In this document: piece after piece, positions 45,533 through 55,006 of the stretch | Numbering within the stretch: position 1 is the first letter of the stretch | Layout of the letters: every line of letters begins with the position of its first letter | Origin: Azospirillum griseum | Lineage (GTDB): Bacteria > Pseudomonadota > Alphaproteobacteria > Azospirillales > Azospirillaceae | Direction: 5' to 3' | Length of the DNA: 64,000 nucleotides | Assembly (NCBI RefSeq): GCF_003966125.1 | Contig: NZ_RXMA01000003.1 | Coordinates: 155,495 to 219,494 of the forward strand | Program-made: the position numbers and the translations under genes | The notes under the pieces: generated by a model | The model's database searches: none | What the model saw: only the letters and a program-made list of their open reading frames with translations | Told to the model about the DNA's origin: nothing

Positions 45533-46441
45533 ATGCTGGATCTCAAGACGCTGGAAACCTTCATTTGGACCATGCGGTTGGGGGGCTTTCGCAAGGCGGC
45601 GGAGCGGTTGAACACCACCCAGCCCGCGATTTCCGCCCGCATCGCCCAGCTTCAGGACGAGTTGGGCGTGCTGCTGTTCGAACGGGTCGGGCGGCGGGTG
45701 GCTCCCACCCCGCAGGCGATGGTCCTGCTGTCCTACGCCGAGCGGATGATGGCGCTGCGCGCCGAACTGCTCGACGCGGTGGCCGACCGCCGGGCCATCC
45801 GGGGGGTGATCCGGCTGGGGGTGGCGGAAACCGTGGTCCACACCTGGCTCAGCCGCCTGATTGAGCGGCTGAACGCGCTCTACCCCGCCGTGTCGCTGGA
45901 GATCGAGGTTGAAACCTCCCCCAGCCTGCGCGAGGCGCTGTTGCGCCACGAGATCGACGTGGCGGTGATGCTGGGGTCCTATACCGACATCCGGTTCAAA
46001 ACCGTGCCGGTCGGCAGCTACCCCTTGGGCTGGGTGGTCAGCCCGTCGCTGGCGCTGCCGTCGGAACCGGTGTCGCTGGCCGAACTGGCGGCCTTTCCCA
46101 TCATCACCTTTTCGCGCACCACCCAGCCTTATGGCGTGATCCGCGAACTGTTTTCATCGATTGGCCTGCCGGTGCGGATGTTCGGCAACAGCTCGCTCGC
46201 CAGCGTGGTGCGGATGACGCTGGATTCGGTGGGCGTCAGCGTGATTCCGATCGCCATCGTCCAGCGCGAGTTGGCCGACGGACGGTTGCGCCTGATCCGC
46301 TCGCAAGCGGCCCTGCCAGACCTGTCCTTTTCCGCCGCCTACCCGGCCAACCACGACAACCACATGGCCGCCATCGTCGCGCAACTCGCGGTCGAGGTGG
46401 CAACGGACTATGGAGCGATGGCTGGCGATTCGACAGATTGA
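45533..46441 (+). CDS. LysR-family regulator of the adjacent transporter operon
   Basis: A 302-residue LysR protein. The winged helix (about 1-60) reads LETFIWTMRLGGFRKAAERLNTTQPAISARIAQLQ in LysR style; the effector domain follows with MLGSYTDIRFKTVPVGSYPLG. It is transcribed toward the branched-chain-type ABC operon and probably controls it through the dyad GTGATC-N6-GATCAC at 46451-46468. An iteron copy forms part of its last codons. Confidence 0.88.
   Translation: MLDLKTLETFIWTMRLGGFRKAAERLNTTQPAISARIAQLQDELGVLLFERVGRRVAPTPQAMVLLSYAERMMALRAELLDAVADRRAIRGVIRLGVAETVVHTWLSRLIERLNALYPAVSLEIEVETSPSLREALLRHEIDVAVMLGSYTDIRFKTVPVGSYPLGWVVSPSLALPSEPVSLAELAAFPIITFSRTTQPYGVIRELFSSIGLPVRMFGNSSLASVVRMTLDSVGVSVIPIAIVQRELADGRLRLIRSQAALPDLSFSAAYPANHDNHMAAIVAQLAVEVATDYGAMAGDSTD
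46411..46429 (-). repeat. Distal iteron copy near the 3' end of lysR
   Basis: Read leftward it is ATCGCCAGCCATCGCTCCA, one base different from the origin iteron at 42451. It lies about 3.9 kb from the array, within codons of the LysR gene. Confidence 0.65.
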
Positions 46442-46450
46442 TAAAAATCC

Positions 46451-46468
46451 GTGATCAATTCGGATCAC
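46451..46468. promoter_or_regulatory. Dyad upstream of the transporter operon
   Basis: GTGATC (46451-46456) and GATCAC (46463-46468) form a perfect inverted repeat with a 6-nt spacer in an AT-rich stretch, 120 bp ahead of the first transporter gene. Candidate LysR-controlled site. Confidence 0.4.
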
Positions 46469-46588
46469 AATAAACGATTGGACGGCATCAGTACTGTTCG
46501 TGTCATCATCAACCCAAGCGCACAATCAATTCAGCCGACAAGGCTGACGCGACGGCCAATGACGGCACAGAACAGAGGAGATTTCACG

Positions 46589-47914
46589 ATGCGGTTCATG
46601 GTTGGGAAGGCCAAAGGGCAGCGGTCCGCCACCCGTCGGCAGGTGATCACGCGGTTCGTGGCGACGGCGGCCCTGATGGCCACCACCGCGCTGACCGGTG
46701 TGATGTTCGGCAGCAGCGGCGCGCGGGCGGAGGATGAGATCCGCATCGGCGTCATCTATCCGTTGACCGGGGCCGCCGCCTCCACCGGCGTGGAGCTGAA
46801 GGCCGCCGCCGAGCTGGCCGCCGCGATGGTCAACAAGGAGATCGCCGCCCCCGACGGGCTGACCGTCGCCGCCGGTCTGCCCGGCCTGAAAGGGGCCAAG
46901 ATCAAGCTGATCTTCGGCGATCACCAGGGCAACCCGCAGGTGGGGGCCACCGAGGCCGAACGCCTGATCACCAGCGAAAAGGTGGTGGCGCTGACCGGGG
47001 CCTATTTCTCCAACGTCACCGCCACGGCCAGCCAGGTGGCCGAACGCTACGGCGTTCCCTTCCTGAACGCGGAATCCTCGTCGGCCTCGCTGACCCAGCG
47101 CAATTTCAAATGGTTCTTCCGCACCACGCCGCACGACGATCTGTTCGTGACCAACTTCTTCACCTTCCTGGAGGATATGGAGAAGAAGACCGGCAAGGAG
47201 CTGCGCACGCTGGGCCTGTTCAACGAGAACACCCTGTGGGGCAACGAGACGACCAAGCTTCAGGTCCGGCTGTCGGACGAGCGCAAGTTCAAGATCGCCG
47301 AAAAGATCATCTACCCGGCCAAGACCACGCAGATGACGTCGGAAGTGCAGCGCCTGAAGGCCGCCAACCCGGCGGTCATCATGCAAAGCTCCTATCTCGG
47401 CGACGCCATCCTGTCGATGAAGACCTACAAGGAGTTGGGCTTCTCGCCCAGCATGCTGCTGGCCAACGACGCCGGGTTCAACGACAGCGAATTCCTGAAG
47501 ACGCTGGGCAAGGACGGCGAATACATCATCAGCCGCGAGGTCTGGGCGCTGGACCAGGCCGAACGCAACCCGCTGATCAAGAAGGTCAACGACCTGATGC
47601 GCGAGCGGTCGGGCGTGAACTTCAACGGCAACTCGGCCCGCTCCTTCACCGGCATCGCCGTGCTGGCCGACGCGCTCAACCGCGCCGGGTCGACCAAGCC
47701 GGAGGACATCCGCAAGGCCCTGCAAGAGACCAACATCCCCGGCAGCGGCCTGATCATGCCATGGAAGGGCATCAAGTTCGACGCCAGCGGCCAGAACGAG
47801 TTGGGCCAGGGCATCATCGTCCAGGTCCAGGGCGGCCAATACGTCACCGTGTGGCCGACGGAGGTGGCGACCAAGCCCATCGTCTTCCCGATGCCCGCCT
47901 GGGACAAGCGCTGA
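46589..47914 (+). CDS. Branched-chain-type (HAAT) ABC substrate-binding protein
   Basis: A 441-residue periplasmic binding protein. A twin-basic signal peptide (about 1-47, cleavage at ARA-ED) is followed by IRIGVIYPLTGAAASTG, the Leu/Ile/Val-binding family start, and NAESSSASLTQRNFKWFFRT. AGAGGAG lies 8 nt before the ATG. The protein is longer than E. coli LivJ (367) and resembles binding proteins for amides and diverse amino acids. Context suggests 5-oxoproline, D-glutamate or a relative as ligand. It is followed by a strong hairpin and then the permease genes. Confidence 0.9.
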   Translation: MRFMVGKAKGQRSATRRQVITRFVATAALMATTALTGVMFGSSGARAEDEIRIGVIYPLTGAAASTGVELKAAAELAAAMVNKEIAAPDGLTVAAGLPGLKGAKIKLIFGDHQGNPQVGATEAERLITSEKVVALTGAYFSNVTATASQVAERYGVPFLNAESSSASLTQRNFKWFFRTTPHDDLFVTNFFTFLEDMEKKTGKELRTLGLFNENTLWGNETTKLQVRLSDERKFKIAEKIIYPAKTTQMTSEVQRLKAANPAVIMQSSYLGDAILSMKTYKELGFSPSMLLANDAGFNDSEFLKTLGKDGEYIISREVWALDQAERNPLIKKVNDLMRERSGVNFNGNSARSFTGIAVLADALNRAGSTKPEDIRKALQETNIPGSGLIMPWKGIKFDASGQNELGQGIIVQVQGGQYVTVWPTEVATKPIVFPMPAWDKR

Positions 47915-47977
47915 TCCTGTTCTGACACACAAGCGGGGCTGTCGCGGCTGCGACCCTGCCTGACCGAACGCACCACA

Positions 47978-48006
47978 CCCCCTCTCCCCCTGTTGGGGAG
48001 AGGGGG
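47978..48006 (+). terminator. Attenuating hairpin between binding-protein and permease genes
   Basis: A perfect 12-bp stem (47978-47989 with 47995-48006; CCCCCTCTCCCC and complement) with a 5-nt loop. It probably reduces readthrough so that the binding protein is made in excess, or stabilises its message. A related bulged C/T-rich hairpin recurs at 51397-51424. Confidence 0.6.
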
Positions 48007-48072
48007 CACGGATCGGGGCAGGACGCACGCACGCACGCCCTACGGCCCACCCTGTTTCATGGGGGCGCGGCA

Positions 48073-48939
48073 ATGACCGCCGACATTCTTCTCCAAGTGC
48101 TCGTTTCGGGCCTGCTGATCGGGCTGATCTACGCCCTGGTCGCGGTTGGCCTGACGCTGATCTACGGCGTGATGGACATCGTCAATTTCGCCCATGGCGA
48201 ATTTCTCATGCTGGGCATGTACGCCAGCTTCTGGGCCTTCACCCTGTTCCACGTCGATCCGGTGATCGCGCTGCCCATCACGGCGGTGCTGCTGTTCGGG
48301 GTCGGCATCGTCGTCTATCAGACGGTCATCCGCCGGGTGTTGAAAGCGCCGATGCTCTCGCAGATTTTCGCGACCTTCGGCCTGATGATCCTGCTGCGCG
48401 GTCTGGCGCAATTCTTCTGGAAGCCCGACCATCGGCTCATCCCCGATTCGCTGGTCAGCGGCAACATCGCCCTGGGGCCGGTGCAGTTCGGTCTGCCGCA
48501 GGTGATCGCGGCGTTGGGGGCGGTGGGCGTCACCGGTGCCCTGTGGTTCTTCCTGCACCGCACCCGTCTCGGCACCGCGCTGGAGGCCACGGCGATTGAC
48601 CGCGAGGCCGCGACCCTGATGGGCATCGACGGTCAGAAGATGTTCGCCCTGGCCTGGGGCATCGGTGCGGCCTGCGCCGGTCTGGCCGGTGGCCTGATCG
48701 CCACCTTCTTCCCGATCTTTCCCGAGGTCGGCTCGAACTTCATCCTGATCGCCTTCGTGGTCGTGGTGCTGGGCGGGTTCGGCAGCGTCACCGGGGCCTT
48801 TCTCGCCGGCATCATCGTCGGCCTGATCGAGGTGCTGGGCGGCTTCCTGATCGGCCCGGAATACAAGACCGCCATCGTGCTGTCGCTGCTGCTGATCGTG
48901 CTGCTGGTGCGCCCGAAGGGCCTGATGGGGAAAGCGTGA
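48073..48939 (+). CDS. livH: Branched-chain-type ABC permease
   Basis: A 288-residue membrane protein with about eight helices. GLIYALVAVGLTLIYGVMDIVNFAHGEFLMLG near the N terminus, in LivH style, and IDGQKMFALAWGIGAACAGLAG are conserved. It forms the transmembrane pore with LivM. The start lies 158 bp after the binding-protein gene; its end overlaps livM by ATGA. Confidence 0.94.
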   Translation: MTADILLQVLVSGLLIGLIYALVAVGLTLIYGVMDIVNFAHGEFLMLGMYASFWAFTLFHVDPVIALPITAVLLFGVGIVVYQTVIRRVLKAPMLSQIFATFGLMILLRGLAQFFWKPDHRLIPDSLVSGNIALGPVQFGLPQVIAALGAVGVTGALWFFLHRTRLGTALEATAIDREAATLMGIDGQKMFALAWGIGAACAGLAGGLIATFFPIFPEVGSNFILIAFVVVVLGGFGSVTGAFLAGIIVGLIEVLGGFLIGPEYKTAIVLSLLLIVLLVRPKGLMGKA

Positions 48940-49937
48940 TGTCGAACCGAACCGTCCTTGATCCGCGCAAGGCCCTGGGAGCGGTTGCTCTCCTCGCCTT
49001 CGCCCTTCTCCTGCCGCTGGGCATCACCGATCCGGCGCGGCTGAACTTCTTCATCCTGATCCTGATGGGCGCGCAGTTGGGCGTGGCCTGGAACATCGTC
49101 GGCGGCTACGCCGGTCAGGTCTCCCTGGGGCACGCCGTGTTCTACGGCATCGGGGCCTACTGCTCGACCATGCTGGCCCTGTCGCTGGGGCTGTCGCCCT
49201 GGATCGGCATGCTGGCCGGTGGCCTGCTGGCGGTGGTCTTCGCCCTGGTGATGGGCTGGCCCTGCTTCCGCCTGAAGGGTCACTATTTCGCGATGGCGAC
49301 CATCGCGGTGGCCGAGATCGTGCAAATCCTGGTGACGAACAGCGAGTTCCTGGAAGGCGCGGTCGGCCTGTCCCTGCCGCTCGACCGCAGCGGTCTGGCC
49401 GCCATGGTCTTCCTGTCCAAGCTGCCCTACTACTACATCATCCTCGGCCTGCTGGTGGTGACGGTCCTGGTGGCCTGGGCCATCGAGCGCAGCCACATCG
49501 GCTATTATTTCCGCGCCATCAAGGACGAGCCGGAAGCGGCCCGCGCCCTGGGCGTCAGCCTGACCCGCTACAAGCTGATCGCGCTCAGCGTGTCGGCCTT
49601 CCTGACGGCGGTGGGTGGCAGCTTCTACGCCCAGAAGGAAATGTTCATTGATCCGGGTTCGGTCTTTGTCGGGGCCATTTCGATCAAGATCGCGCTGGTC
49701 GCCATCCTGGGCGGGGTCGGCACGCTGATGGGGCCGGTCCTGGGGGCCGTCATCCTCATCACCATCGAGGAATACAGCCGCACCCTGTTCGGCAGCACCG
49801 GGTCGGGGACCGACATGATCATCTACGCGATGATGATCATCCTGGTCGCCGTGTTCAGCCCGGCGGGTGTCATGGGTCTGTTGCAGGATCTGCGCCGCCA
49901 TCTGCCCGGCGCGGGCAAGACGTCGGAGACGCGCTGA
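48936..49937 (+). CDS. livM: Branched-chain-type ABC permease
   Basis: A 333-residue membrane protein with about nine to ten helices. GVAWNIVGGYAGQVSLGHA, FRAIKDEPEAARALGVSLTR and SFYAQKEMFIDPGSV are standard LivM blocks. It overlaps livH (ATGA) and livG (one base, TGATG). Confidence 0.94.
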   Translation: MMSNRTVLDPRKALGAVALLAFALLLPLGITDPARLNFFILILMGAQLGVAWNIVGGYAGQVSLGHAVFYGIGAYCSTMLALSLGLSPWIGMLAGGLLAVVFALVMGWPCFRLKGHYFAMATIAVAEIVQILVTNSEFLEGAVGLSLPLDRSGLAAMVFLSKLPYYYIILGLLVVTVLVAWAIERSHIGYYFRAIKDEPEAARALGVSLTRYKLIALSVSAFLTAVGGSFYAQKEMFIDPGSVFVGAISIKIALVAILGGVGTLMGPVLGAVILITIEEYSRTLFGSTGSGTDMIIYAMMIILVAVFSPAGVMGLLQDLRRHLPGAGKTSETR

Positions 49938-50656
49938 TGAACACTCCCCCTCTCTTGGCCGTGGATGGCCTGGGCAAGGCGTTCGACGGTCTGGTCGCCA
50001 ACCGCGACATCAGCTTCATCATCCACCACGCCGAAATCGTCGGCCTGATCGGTCCCAACGGGGCGGGCAAGACGACGCTGTTCAACTGTCTGGCCGGGTT
50101 CCACACCCCGACCACCGGGCGCATCGCCTTCGAAGGCCACGACATCACCGGGACCACGCCGGAAGCGGCGGCGGAACTGGGCATCGCCCGCACCTTCCAG
50201 ATCGTCCGCATCTTCCATTCGATGACGGCGCTGGAAAACGTGATGGTCGGGGCGATGCTGCGCACCAAGCGTGTGGCCGATGCCCGTCACCGCGCCGAAC
50301 AGGAACTGGCCTTCGTTGGCCTGTCGCACCGGGCCGAAACCCCGGCGTCGAGCCTGACGGTGTCGGAACAGAAGCGGTTGGAGGTCGCCCGGGCGCTGGC
50401 CACCGACCCCAAGCTGATCCTGCTGGACGAGGTGATGGCCGGTCTGAACCAGACCGAGGTCCGCGAAGCCTCGCAACTGGTGGTGCGCATCCACCAGCGC
50501 GGCATCGCCAGCATCATCGTCGAGCATGTGATGGAAGGCATCATGCCCATCGCCCATCGCATGCTGGTTCTGGATTACGGGGCGAAGATCGCCGACGGAA
50601 CCCCGGCGGAGATCGCCGAGAATCCGGCCGTGATCGCCGCCTATCTGGGGGAGTGA
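49937..50656 (+). CDS. livG: Branched-chain-type ABC ATPase
   Basis: A 239-residue ATPase: Walker A GPNGAGKTTLFN near residue 42, LivG-type ARTFQIVRIFHSMTALENVM, a degenerate signature LTVSEQKRLEVARALA in place of LSGGQ, Walker B LILLDEVMAGL, and H-loop IIVEHVM. The Ser-Glu-Gln signature (SEQK) differs from the usual SGGQ, a variation seen in some HAAT systems. It pairs with LivF. Confidence 0.93.
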   Translation: MNTPPLLAVDGLGKAFDGLVANRDISFIIHHAEIVGLIGPNGAGKTTLFNCLAGFHTPTTGRIAFEGHDITGTTPEAAAELGIARTFQIVRIFHSMTALENVMVGAMLRTKRVADARHRAEQELAFVGLSHRAETPASSLTVSEQKRLEVARALATDPKLILLDEVMAGLNQTEVREASQLVVRIHQRGIASIIVEHVMEGIMPIAHRMLVLDYGAKIADGTPAEIAENPAVIAAYLGE

Positions 50657-50660
50657 GACC

Positions 50661-51365
50661 ATGCTTGAGGTCCGCAACATCCAATCCAGCTACCGCCGCG
50701 TCCCCGCCATCCGCGACGTCAGCCTGACGCTGAAGCAGGGCGAGATCGTCGCCATCGTCGGCGGCAACGGCAACGGCAAATCCACCACGCTGCGCGCCAT
50801 CGCCGGATTGAACGCGCTCGATGGCGGGTCGATCACGCTGAAGGGGCAGAACCTGTCCAGCGTCCCCGCCCATGACCGGGTGAAACGGGGGCTGGTGCTG
50901 GTCCCGGAGGGGCGTCGGCTGTTCCCGCGCCTGACCGTGGAACAGAACCTGATGCTGGGCGGTTTCACCACCAACGACCCGCACAAGCGCCAGGAAACCA
51001 TGCAGTTCGCCTACGACACCTTCACGGTGCTGGGCGAGCGGCGCAAGCAGCAGGCGGGCACGCTGTCGGGCGGCGAACAGCAGATGCTCGCCATGTGCCG
51101 GGGGCTGATGAGCCAACCCGACCTGCTGATGCTCGATGAACCCTCCTGGGGCGTCGCGCCGAAGCTGGTGACGCGCATTTTCGAGACGATCCAGCAGATC
51201 CGCCAGCGTGGCATCTCCATCCTGCTGGTCGAGCAGAACATCCACCGCGCGCTCGAAATCGCCGACCGTGGTTACGTCATCCAGACCGGCCGGGTGGTGA
51301 TGGAGGGCAGCGGTGCCGATCTGCTCGGCAACGACGAGGTCCGCCAAGCCTATCTGGGCATGTGA
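50661..51365 (+). CDS. livF: Branched-chain-type ABC ATPase
   Basis: A 234-residue ATPase: Walker [10 protein letters not shown] near residue 37, [20 protein letters not shown], signature [16 protein letters not shown], Walker [17 protein letters not shown]. It starts 4 bp after livG and completes the transporter. A C/T-rich hairpin follows the stop. Confidence 0.93.
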   Translation: MLEVRNIQSSYRRVPAIRDVSLTLKQGEIVAIVGGNGNGKSTTLRAIAGLNALDGGSITLKGQNLSSVPAHDRVKRGLVLVPEGRRLFPRLTVEQNLMLGGFTTNDPHKRQETMQFAYDTFTVLGERRKQQAGTLSGGEQQMLAMCRGLMSQPDLLMLDEPSWGVAPKLVTRIFETIQQIRQRGISILLVEQNIHRALEIADRGYVIQTGRVVMEGSGADLLGNDEVRQAYLGM

Positions 51366-51396
51366 GGTCGTCGCACCATCGTGTGTTTCCCCCCTT

Positions 51397-51424
51397 CTCT
51401 CCCCACTCCCATGGGTGGGAGAGG
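51397..51424 (+). terminator. Bulged hairpin after livF
   Basis: CTCTCCC-c-AC-t-CCC pairs with GGGTGGGAGAG around a two-base turn, with two bulges. It resembles in composition the hairpin at 47978 and may partly terminate or process the message before the DUF1445 gene. Confidence 0.4.
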
Positions 51425-51459
51425 GGACTACAGGCCCCCTTCCAAACGGAACCCCAGCC

Positions 51460-52242
51460 ATGACCGCACTCTCCGCCGCCGCTGAACGCCTCCGCATCCG
51501 TTCGGGTGCCTACGCCGGGCAAACCGCCGGGCTGGCGCGTGGGCATGTTCAGGCGAATCTCGCCATTCTGCCCGCCGACTGGGCGGGGGATTTCCTGCGC
51601 TTCTGCCAGGCCAACCCGAAGCCCTGCCCGCTGCTGGCGGTGTCGGAGGTGGGCGATCCGGCCTTGCCGACGCTGGGGACCGGCATCGACATCCGCACCG
51701 ACGTGCCGCGCTACCGCGTCTACCGCGACGGCGTGCTGACCGAGGAGCCGACCGACATCCGCGACCTGTGGCAGGGGGATTTCGTCAGCTTCCTGATCGG
51801 CTGCTCCTTCTCCTTTGAAGAGGCGTTGTTGGCCGATGGCGTGCCGGTGCGCCACATCGCGATGAACCGCAACGTGCCGATGTACGAAACCAACATCGAC
51901 TGCGTTCCGGCCGGGCGCTTCGCTGGCAAGATGGTGGTGTCGATGCGGCCGATGGCGCCGCGCGACGCCATCCGGGCGATCCAGATCACCTCGCGCTTTC
52001 CCTCGGTCCACGGTGCGCCGGTGCATTTCGGCGATCCGGCGGCCATCGGCATCCGCGACATCACCAAGCCCGAGCATGGCGAGGCGGTGCCGGTGGAGCC
52101 GGGCGAGGTCCCGGTGTTCTGGGCCTGCGGGGTGACGCCGCAGGTCGCGATCCGCACCGCGCGCCCGCCCATCGCCATCACCCACAGCCCCGGCACTATG
52201 CTCATCACTGACTTGCTCAACACCCATCTCTCTGTGCTCTAA
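51460..52242 (+). CDS. DUF1445-family protein (putative hydro-lyase / D-glutamate cyclase type)
   Basis: A 260-residue protein, the normal length for DUF1445. Blocks seen: [62 protein letters not shown], and [11 protein letters not shown] near the C terminus. The mammalian DGLUCY protein, which converts D-glutamate to 5-oxo-D-proline, contains this domain; bacterial members are usually annotated as putative hydro-lyases. Being followed by 5-oxoprolinase genes makes a D-glutamate/5-oxoproline role likely here. The ATG at 51460 fits the family start. Confidence 0.85.
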   Translation: MTALSAAAERLRIRSGAYAGQTAGLARGHVQANLAILPADWAGDFLRFCQANPKPCPLLAVSEVGDPALPTLGTGIDIRTDVPRYRVYRDGVLTEEPTDIRDLWQGDFVSFLIGCSFSFEEALLADGVPVRHIAMNRNVPMYETNIDCVPAGRFAGKMVVSMRPMAPRDAIRAIQITSRFPSVHGAPVHFGDPAAIGIRDITKPEHGEAVPVEPGEVPVFWACGVTPQVAIRTARPPIAITHSPGTMLITDLLNTHLSVL

Positions 52243-52339
52243 TTCGCACGGCCTCGCCGTGACCAACCGGCCCCTCCGCAGAAGAGGGGATGCGACAACA
52301 ATGACCACCCCTCTTCCCCGAACAGCGGAGGCTTCTTCC

Positions 52340-53104
52340 ATGTCCCACAGCATCAAGGCCCGAATCCTCGCCACCACCGTCCTGTCCATCGGCGTGTTCG
52401 CTGCGCTGCCCGCCTCGGCCGACGCGCTGCGGATGGTGGCGCTCAGCTTTCCGCCGCTGATCTACGACGACGGCGGCAAACCGGCGGGCATCGCCTATGA
52501 AATCGTCACCGAAGCGATGAAGAAGGCCGGTCACACCATTTCGGTGGAGATCATGCCCTGGGCGCGCGCGCTCGACACGGTGAAGGAGGGCGGGGCCGAT
52601 GCCATCTTCACCGCCTACAAGACGCCGGAGCGCGAGCAGTTCCTGAACTACTCCACCGAGGTGCTGGTCCCGCAGGTGGTGTCCTTCTTCGTCACCAAGG
52701 ACTCGACCATCACCTTTGACGGCGACCTGACCAAGCTGGGCAAGGCCAAGATCGGCGTCGTCAACCAGATCAGCTATGGATCGGTGATCGACGAGGCGAT
52801 CAAAAGCGGCGTGCTGGCCAGCGTCGAGAAGTCGAACGACAGCGACAGCAACGTGAAAAAGCTGCTGTCGGGCCGGTACGACGTGATGCCCAGCAACCGC
52901 TACGTCGCGCAGTATTTCCTCAAGCAACAGGGTGCCCTGGATCAGGTGAAGGAACTGACGCCGGAGGTGCAGAGCATCCCCAGCTACATCGCCTTCACCA
53001 AGGCGCGTGACACCGCCAAACTGCGCGCCGATTTCGATGCCGGGGTGGCGGCGATGAAGGCCAACGGCAGCTATCAGCAGATTTTGGACAAGTTCGCGCG
53101 CTGA
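52340..53104 (+). CDS. Family 3 extracellular solute-binding protein
   Basis: A 254-residue periplasmic protein with a signal peptide (cleavage near SADA, residue 25). The mature part LRMVALSFPPLIYDDGGKPAGIAYEIV and AIFTAYKTPEREQFLNYS match amino-acid-binding proteins of the His/Glu (HAA) type. GGAGGC lies upstream of the ATG at 52340. No matching permease adjoins; it may feed another transporter or act as a sensor. A similar protein is encoded at 61323-62123. Confidence 0.87.
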   Translation: MSHSIKARILATTVLSIGVFAALPASADALRMVALSFPPLIYDDGGKPAGIAYEIVTEAMKKAGHTISVEIMPWARALDTVKEGGADAIFTAYKTPEREQFLNYSTEVLVPQVVSFFVTKDSTITFDGDLTKLGKAKIGVVNQISYGSVIDEAIKSGVLASVEKSNDSDSNVKKLLSGRYDVMPSNRYVAQYFLKQQGALDQVKELTPEVQSIPSYIAFTKARDTAKLRADFDAGVAAMKANGSYQQILDKFAR

Positions 53105-53192
53105 CCCGTGCCGGGTGCGGGTGGGGCCGGGTTTCACCGGCTCCACCGCCCCCTCGACCCGATCTTTCATTTCCCGTTCCCCGAGACCGACC

Positions 53193-53951
53193 ATGAGCGT
53201 GACATCACCGTCGCCGCCCAGCCTGTCGCCGCGCCTGCTCGTTGCCGGTGACGGCGCGCTGATCGTCGAATTGGGCGAGGGCATCGCCCCCGCGCTGAAC
53301 GCCGCCGTCCACCGGCTGGACCGCCGCATCGCCGACGCCGGGTTGCCGGGGGTGGTGGAAACGGTCCCGACCTATCGTTCCGTCCTGGTGCAGTATGATC
53401 CGGGGCAGACCAACCCCGACCGGCTTGGCCCCGCCCTGCTTGATCTGGCGCGGGATCTGGCGCGGGCCAGCCGCGAACCGCAACGGCGCTGGATCGTGCC
53501 GGTCTGCTTCGGCGGCGCGCATGGCGAGGATCTGGACGACGTGGCCCGCCGCGCCGGGCTGTCCACGGACGAGGTGGTGGCGCTGCATTGCGCCGCCGAT
53601 TACCGGGTCTACATGCTGGGCTTCTCGCCGGGCTTCGCCTATCTCGGCGGTCTGCCCGAGGCGCTGCACCAGCCGCGCCGGGAAAACCCACGCATGATGA
53701 CGCCGGCGGGCAGCGTCATGCAGGGCGGGGAACAGGCGGCGATTTCGCCCATCGCCATGCCCAGCGGCTGGCATCTGCTGGGGCGGACGCCGATCAAGAC
53801 CTTTGAGTTGCGGCGGGCGCAGCCCTTTCTGCTGGCACCGGGCGACCGCATCCGCTTTTCGTCGATTTCGGTGGCCGAATACGACCGTCTGGCCGCGCGC
53901 GACGGCCTGTTGCCCGATCAGGAAACCGTGACCGAGGGAGCCGAGGCATGA
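53193..53951 (+). CDS. pxpB: 5-oxoprolinase subunit PxpB (KipI-like)
   Basis: A 252-residue subunit of the prokaryotic ATP-dependent 5-oxoprolinase, which opens 5-oxoproline to glutamate. Family signature YMLGFSPGFAYLGGLPEAL and RENPRMMTPAGSV, GGEQAAISPIAMPSGWHLLG. The older name is allophanate hydrolase subunit 1. It overlaps pxpC by ATGA. The frame is open from 53115, but conservation begins at the ATG at 53193. Confidence 0.93.
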   Translation: MSVTSPSPPSLSPRLLVAGDGALIVELGEGIAPALNAAVHRLDRRIADAGLPGVVETVPTYRSVLVQYDPGQTNPDRLGPALLDLARDLARASREPQRRWIVPVCFGGAHGEDLDDVARRAGLSTDEVVALHCAADYRVYMLGFSPGFAYLGGLPEALHQPRRENPRMMTPAGSVMQGGEQAAISPIAMPSGWHLLGRTPIKTFELRRAQPFLLAPGDRIRFSSISVAEYDRLAARDGLLPDQETVTEGAEA

Positions 53952-54970
53952 CCACCCATCTGCGCGTCGTCGCCGCCGGACCCAGCTCCACCGTGCAGGA
54001 TCGCGGGCGCTTCGGCTATCAGCGCTATGGCGTGTCGGTGGCCGGGGCCGCCGATCCTCTGTTGCACGCCGCCGCCAACGCCCTGGTTGGCAACCCCGCC
54101 GACGCCGGGGTGGTGGAATTCACCATGATGGGCGACACGTTGACGGTGGAAGGCGGGCCGGTGCGGCTGGCGGTGGCGGGCGACGCCCCGCTGTTCGTCG
54201 ATGACCAGCCGGTCTCATCCTGGACCAGCCTGCGTTTGCGCGATGGCGAGACGCTGCGCATCGGCGCTTTGCGCGACGGGGTGCGCGGCTGTTGGGCGGT
54301 GGAAGGGGGGATGGCCCTGGACCCCGTCCTGGGGAGCGTCGCCACCCACAGCCGCAGCCGTCTGGGCGGGTTGCACGGCGGCGCGCTGAAGGCGGGCGAC
54401 CGCATCCCCCTGCGGCTGGCGGCGGCGGTGGACCGGGGCGAATCCACGCTCGACCCGTCCCTGCTGCCGCCGCGCGGGGAGGTCATCCGCGTGGTGCTGG
54501 GGCCGCAGGACGACGCTTTCACCCCGGCGGGGATCGCCGCCTTTCTTGGTGGGGAATACAGCGTCAGCCACGAGGCCGACCGCATGGGCTACCGCCTGAC
54601 CGGCCCGGTGATCGAGCACGCGCGCGGCTTCAACATCACGTCGGACGGCATTCCGCTGGGGGCGGTGCAGGTGCCGGGAACCGGGCAGCCGATCGTTCTG
54701 CTGGCCGACCGCCAGACCACCGGCGGCTATCCCAAGATCGCTTGCGTGATTGGCCCCGACGTGGCCGCGCTGGCGCAGAAGAAGCCGGGCGACCGCTTCC
54801 GCTTCCGCGCCGTCACGGTGGCGGAGGCGCAGGCCATCCACGCCCAGCACCGGGCGGTGATGGACGGGCTGCCCGGCCTGTTGCGCGCGGCGGGTGGCTT
54901 TGCCCTGTATGACAGCGAACGGCTGCTGGGATTCAACCTGATCGGTGGGGCCATCACCGGGTGGGAGTGA
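53948..54970 (+). CDS. pxpC: 5-oxoprolinase subunit PxpC (KipA-like)
   Basis: A 340-residue subunit with STVQDRGRFGYQRYGVSVAG at the N terminus, DRMGYRLTGPVIEH, and LLADRQTTGGYPKIACVI later, all typical of the biotin-dependent-carboxylase-like KipA/PxpC family. It works with PxpB and PxpA in a complex. The start overlaps the pxpB stop. Confidence 0.94.
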   Translation: MTTHLRVVAAGPSSTVQDRGRFGYQRYGVSVAGAADPLLHAAANALVGNPADAGVVEFTMMGDTLTVEGGPVRLAVAGDAPLFVDDQPVSSWTSLRLRDGETLRIGALRDGVRGCWAVEGGMALDPVLGSVATHSRSRLGGLHGGALKAGDRIPLRLAAAVDRGESTLDPSLLPPRGEVIRVVLGPQDDAFTPAGIAAFLGGEYSVSHEADRMGYRLTGPVIEHARGFNITSDGIPLGAVQVPGTGQPIVLLADRQTTGGYPKIACVIGPDVAALAQKKPGDRFRFRAVTVAEAQAIHAQHRAVMDGLPGLLRAAGGFALYDSERLLGFNLIGGAITGWE

Positions 54971-55006
54971 TGGTCCGGCAGGGACATGAGGGGGGAGGGT
55001 GAAGAA

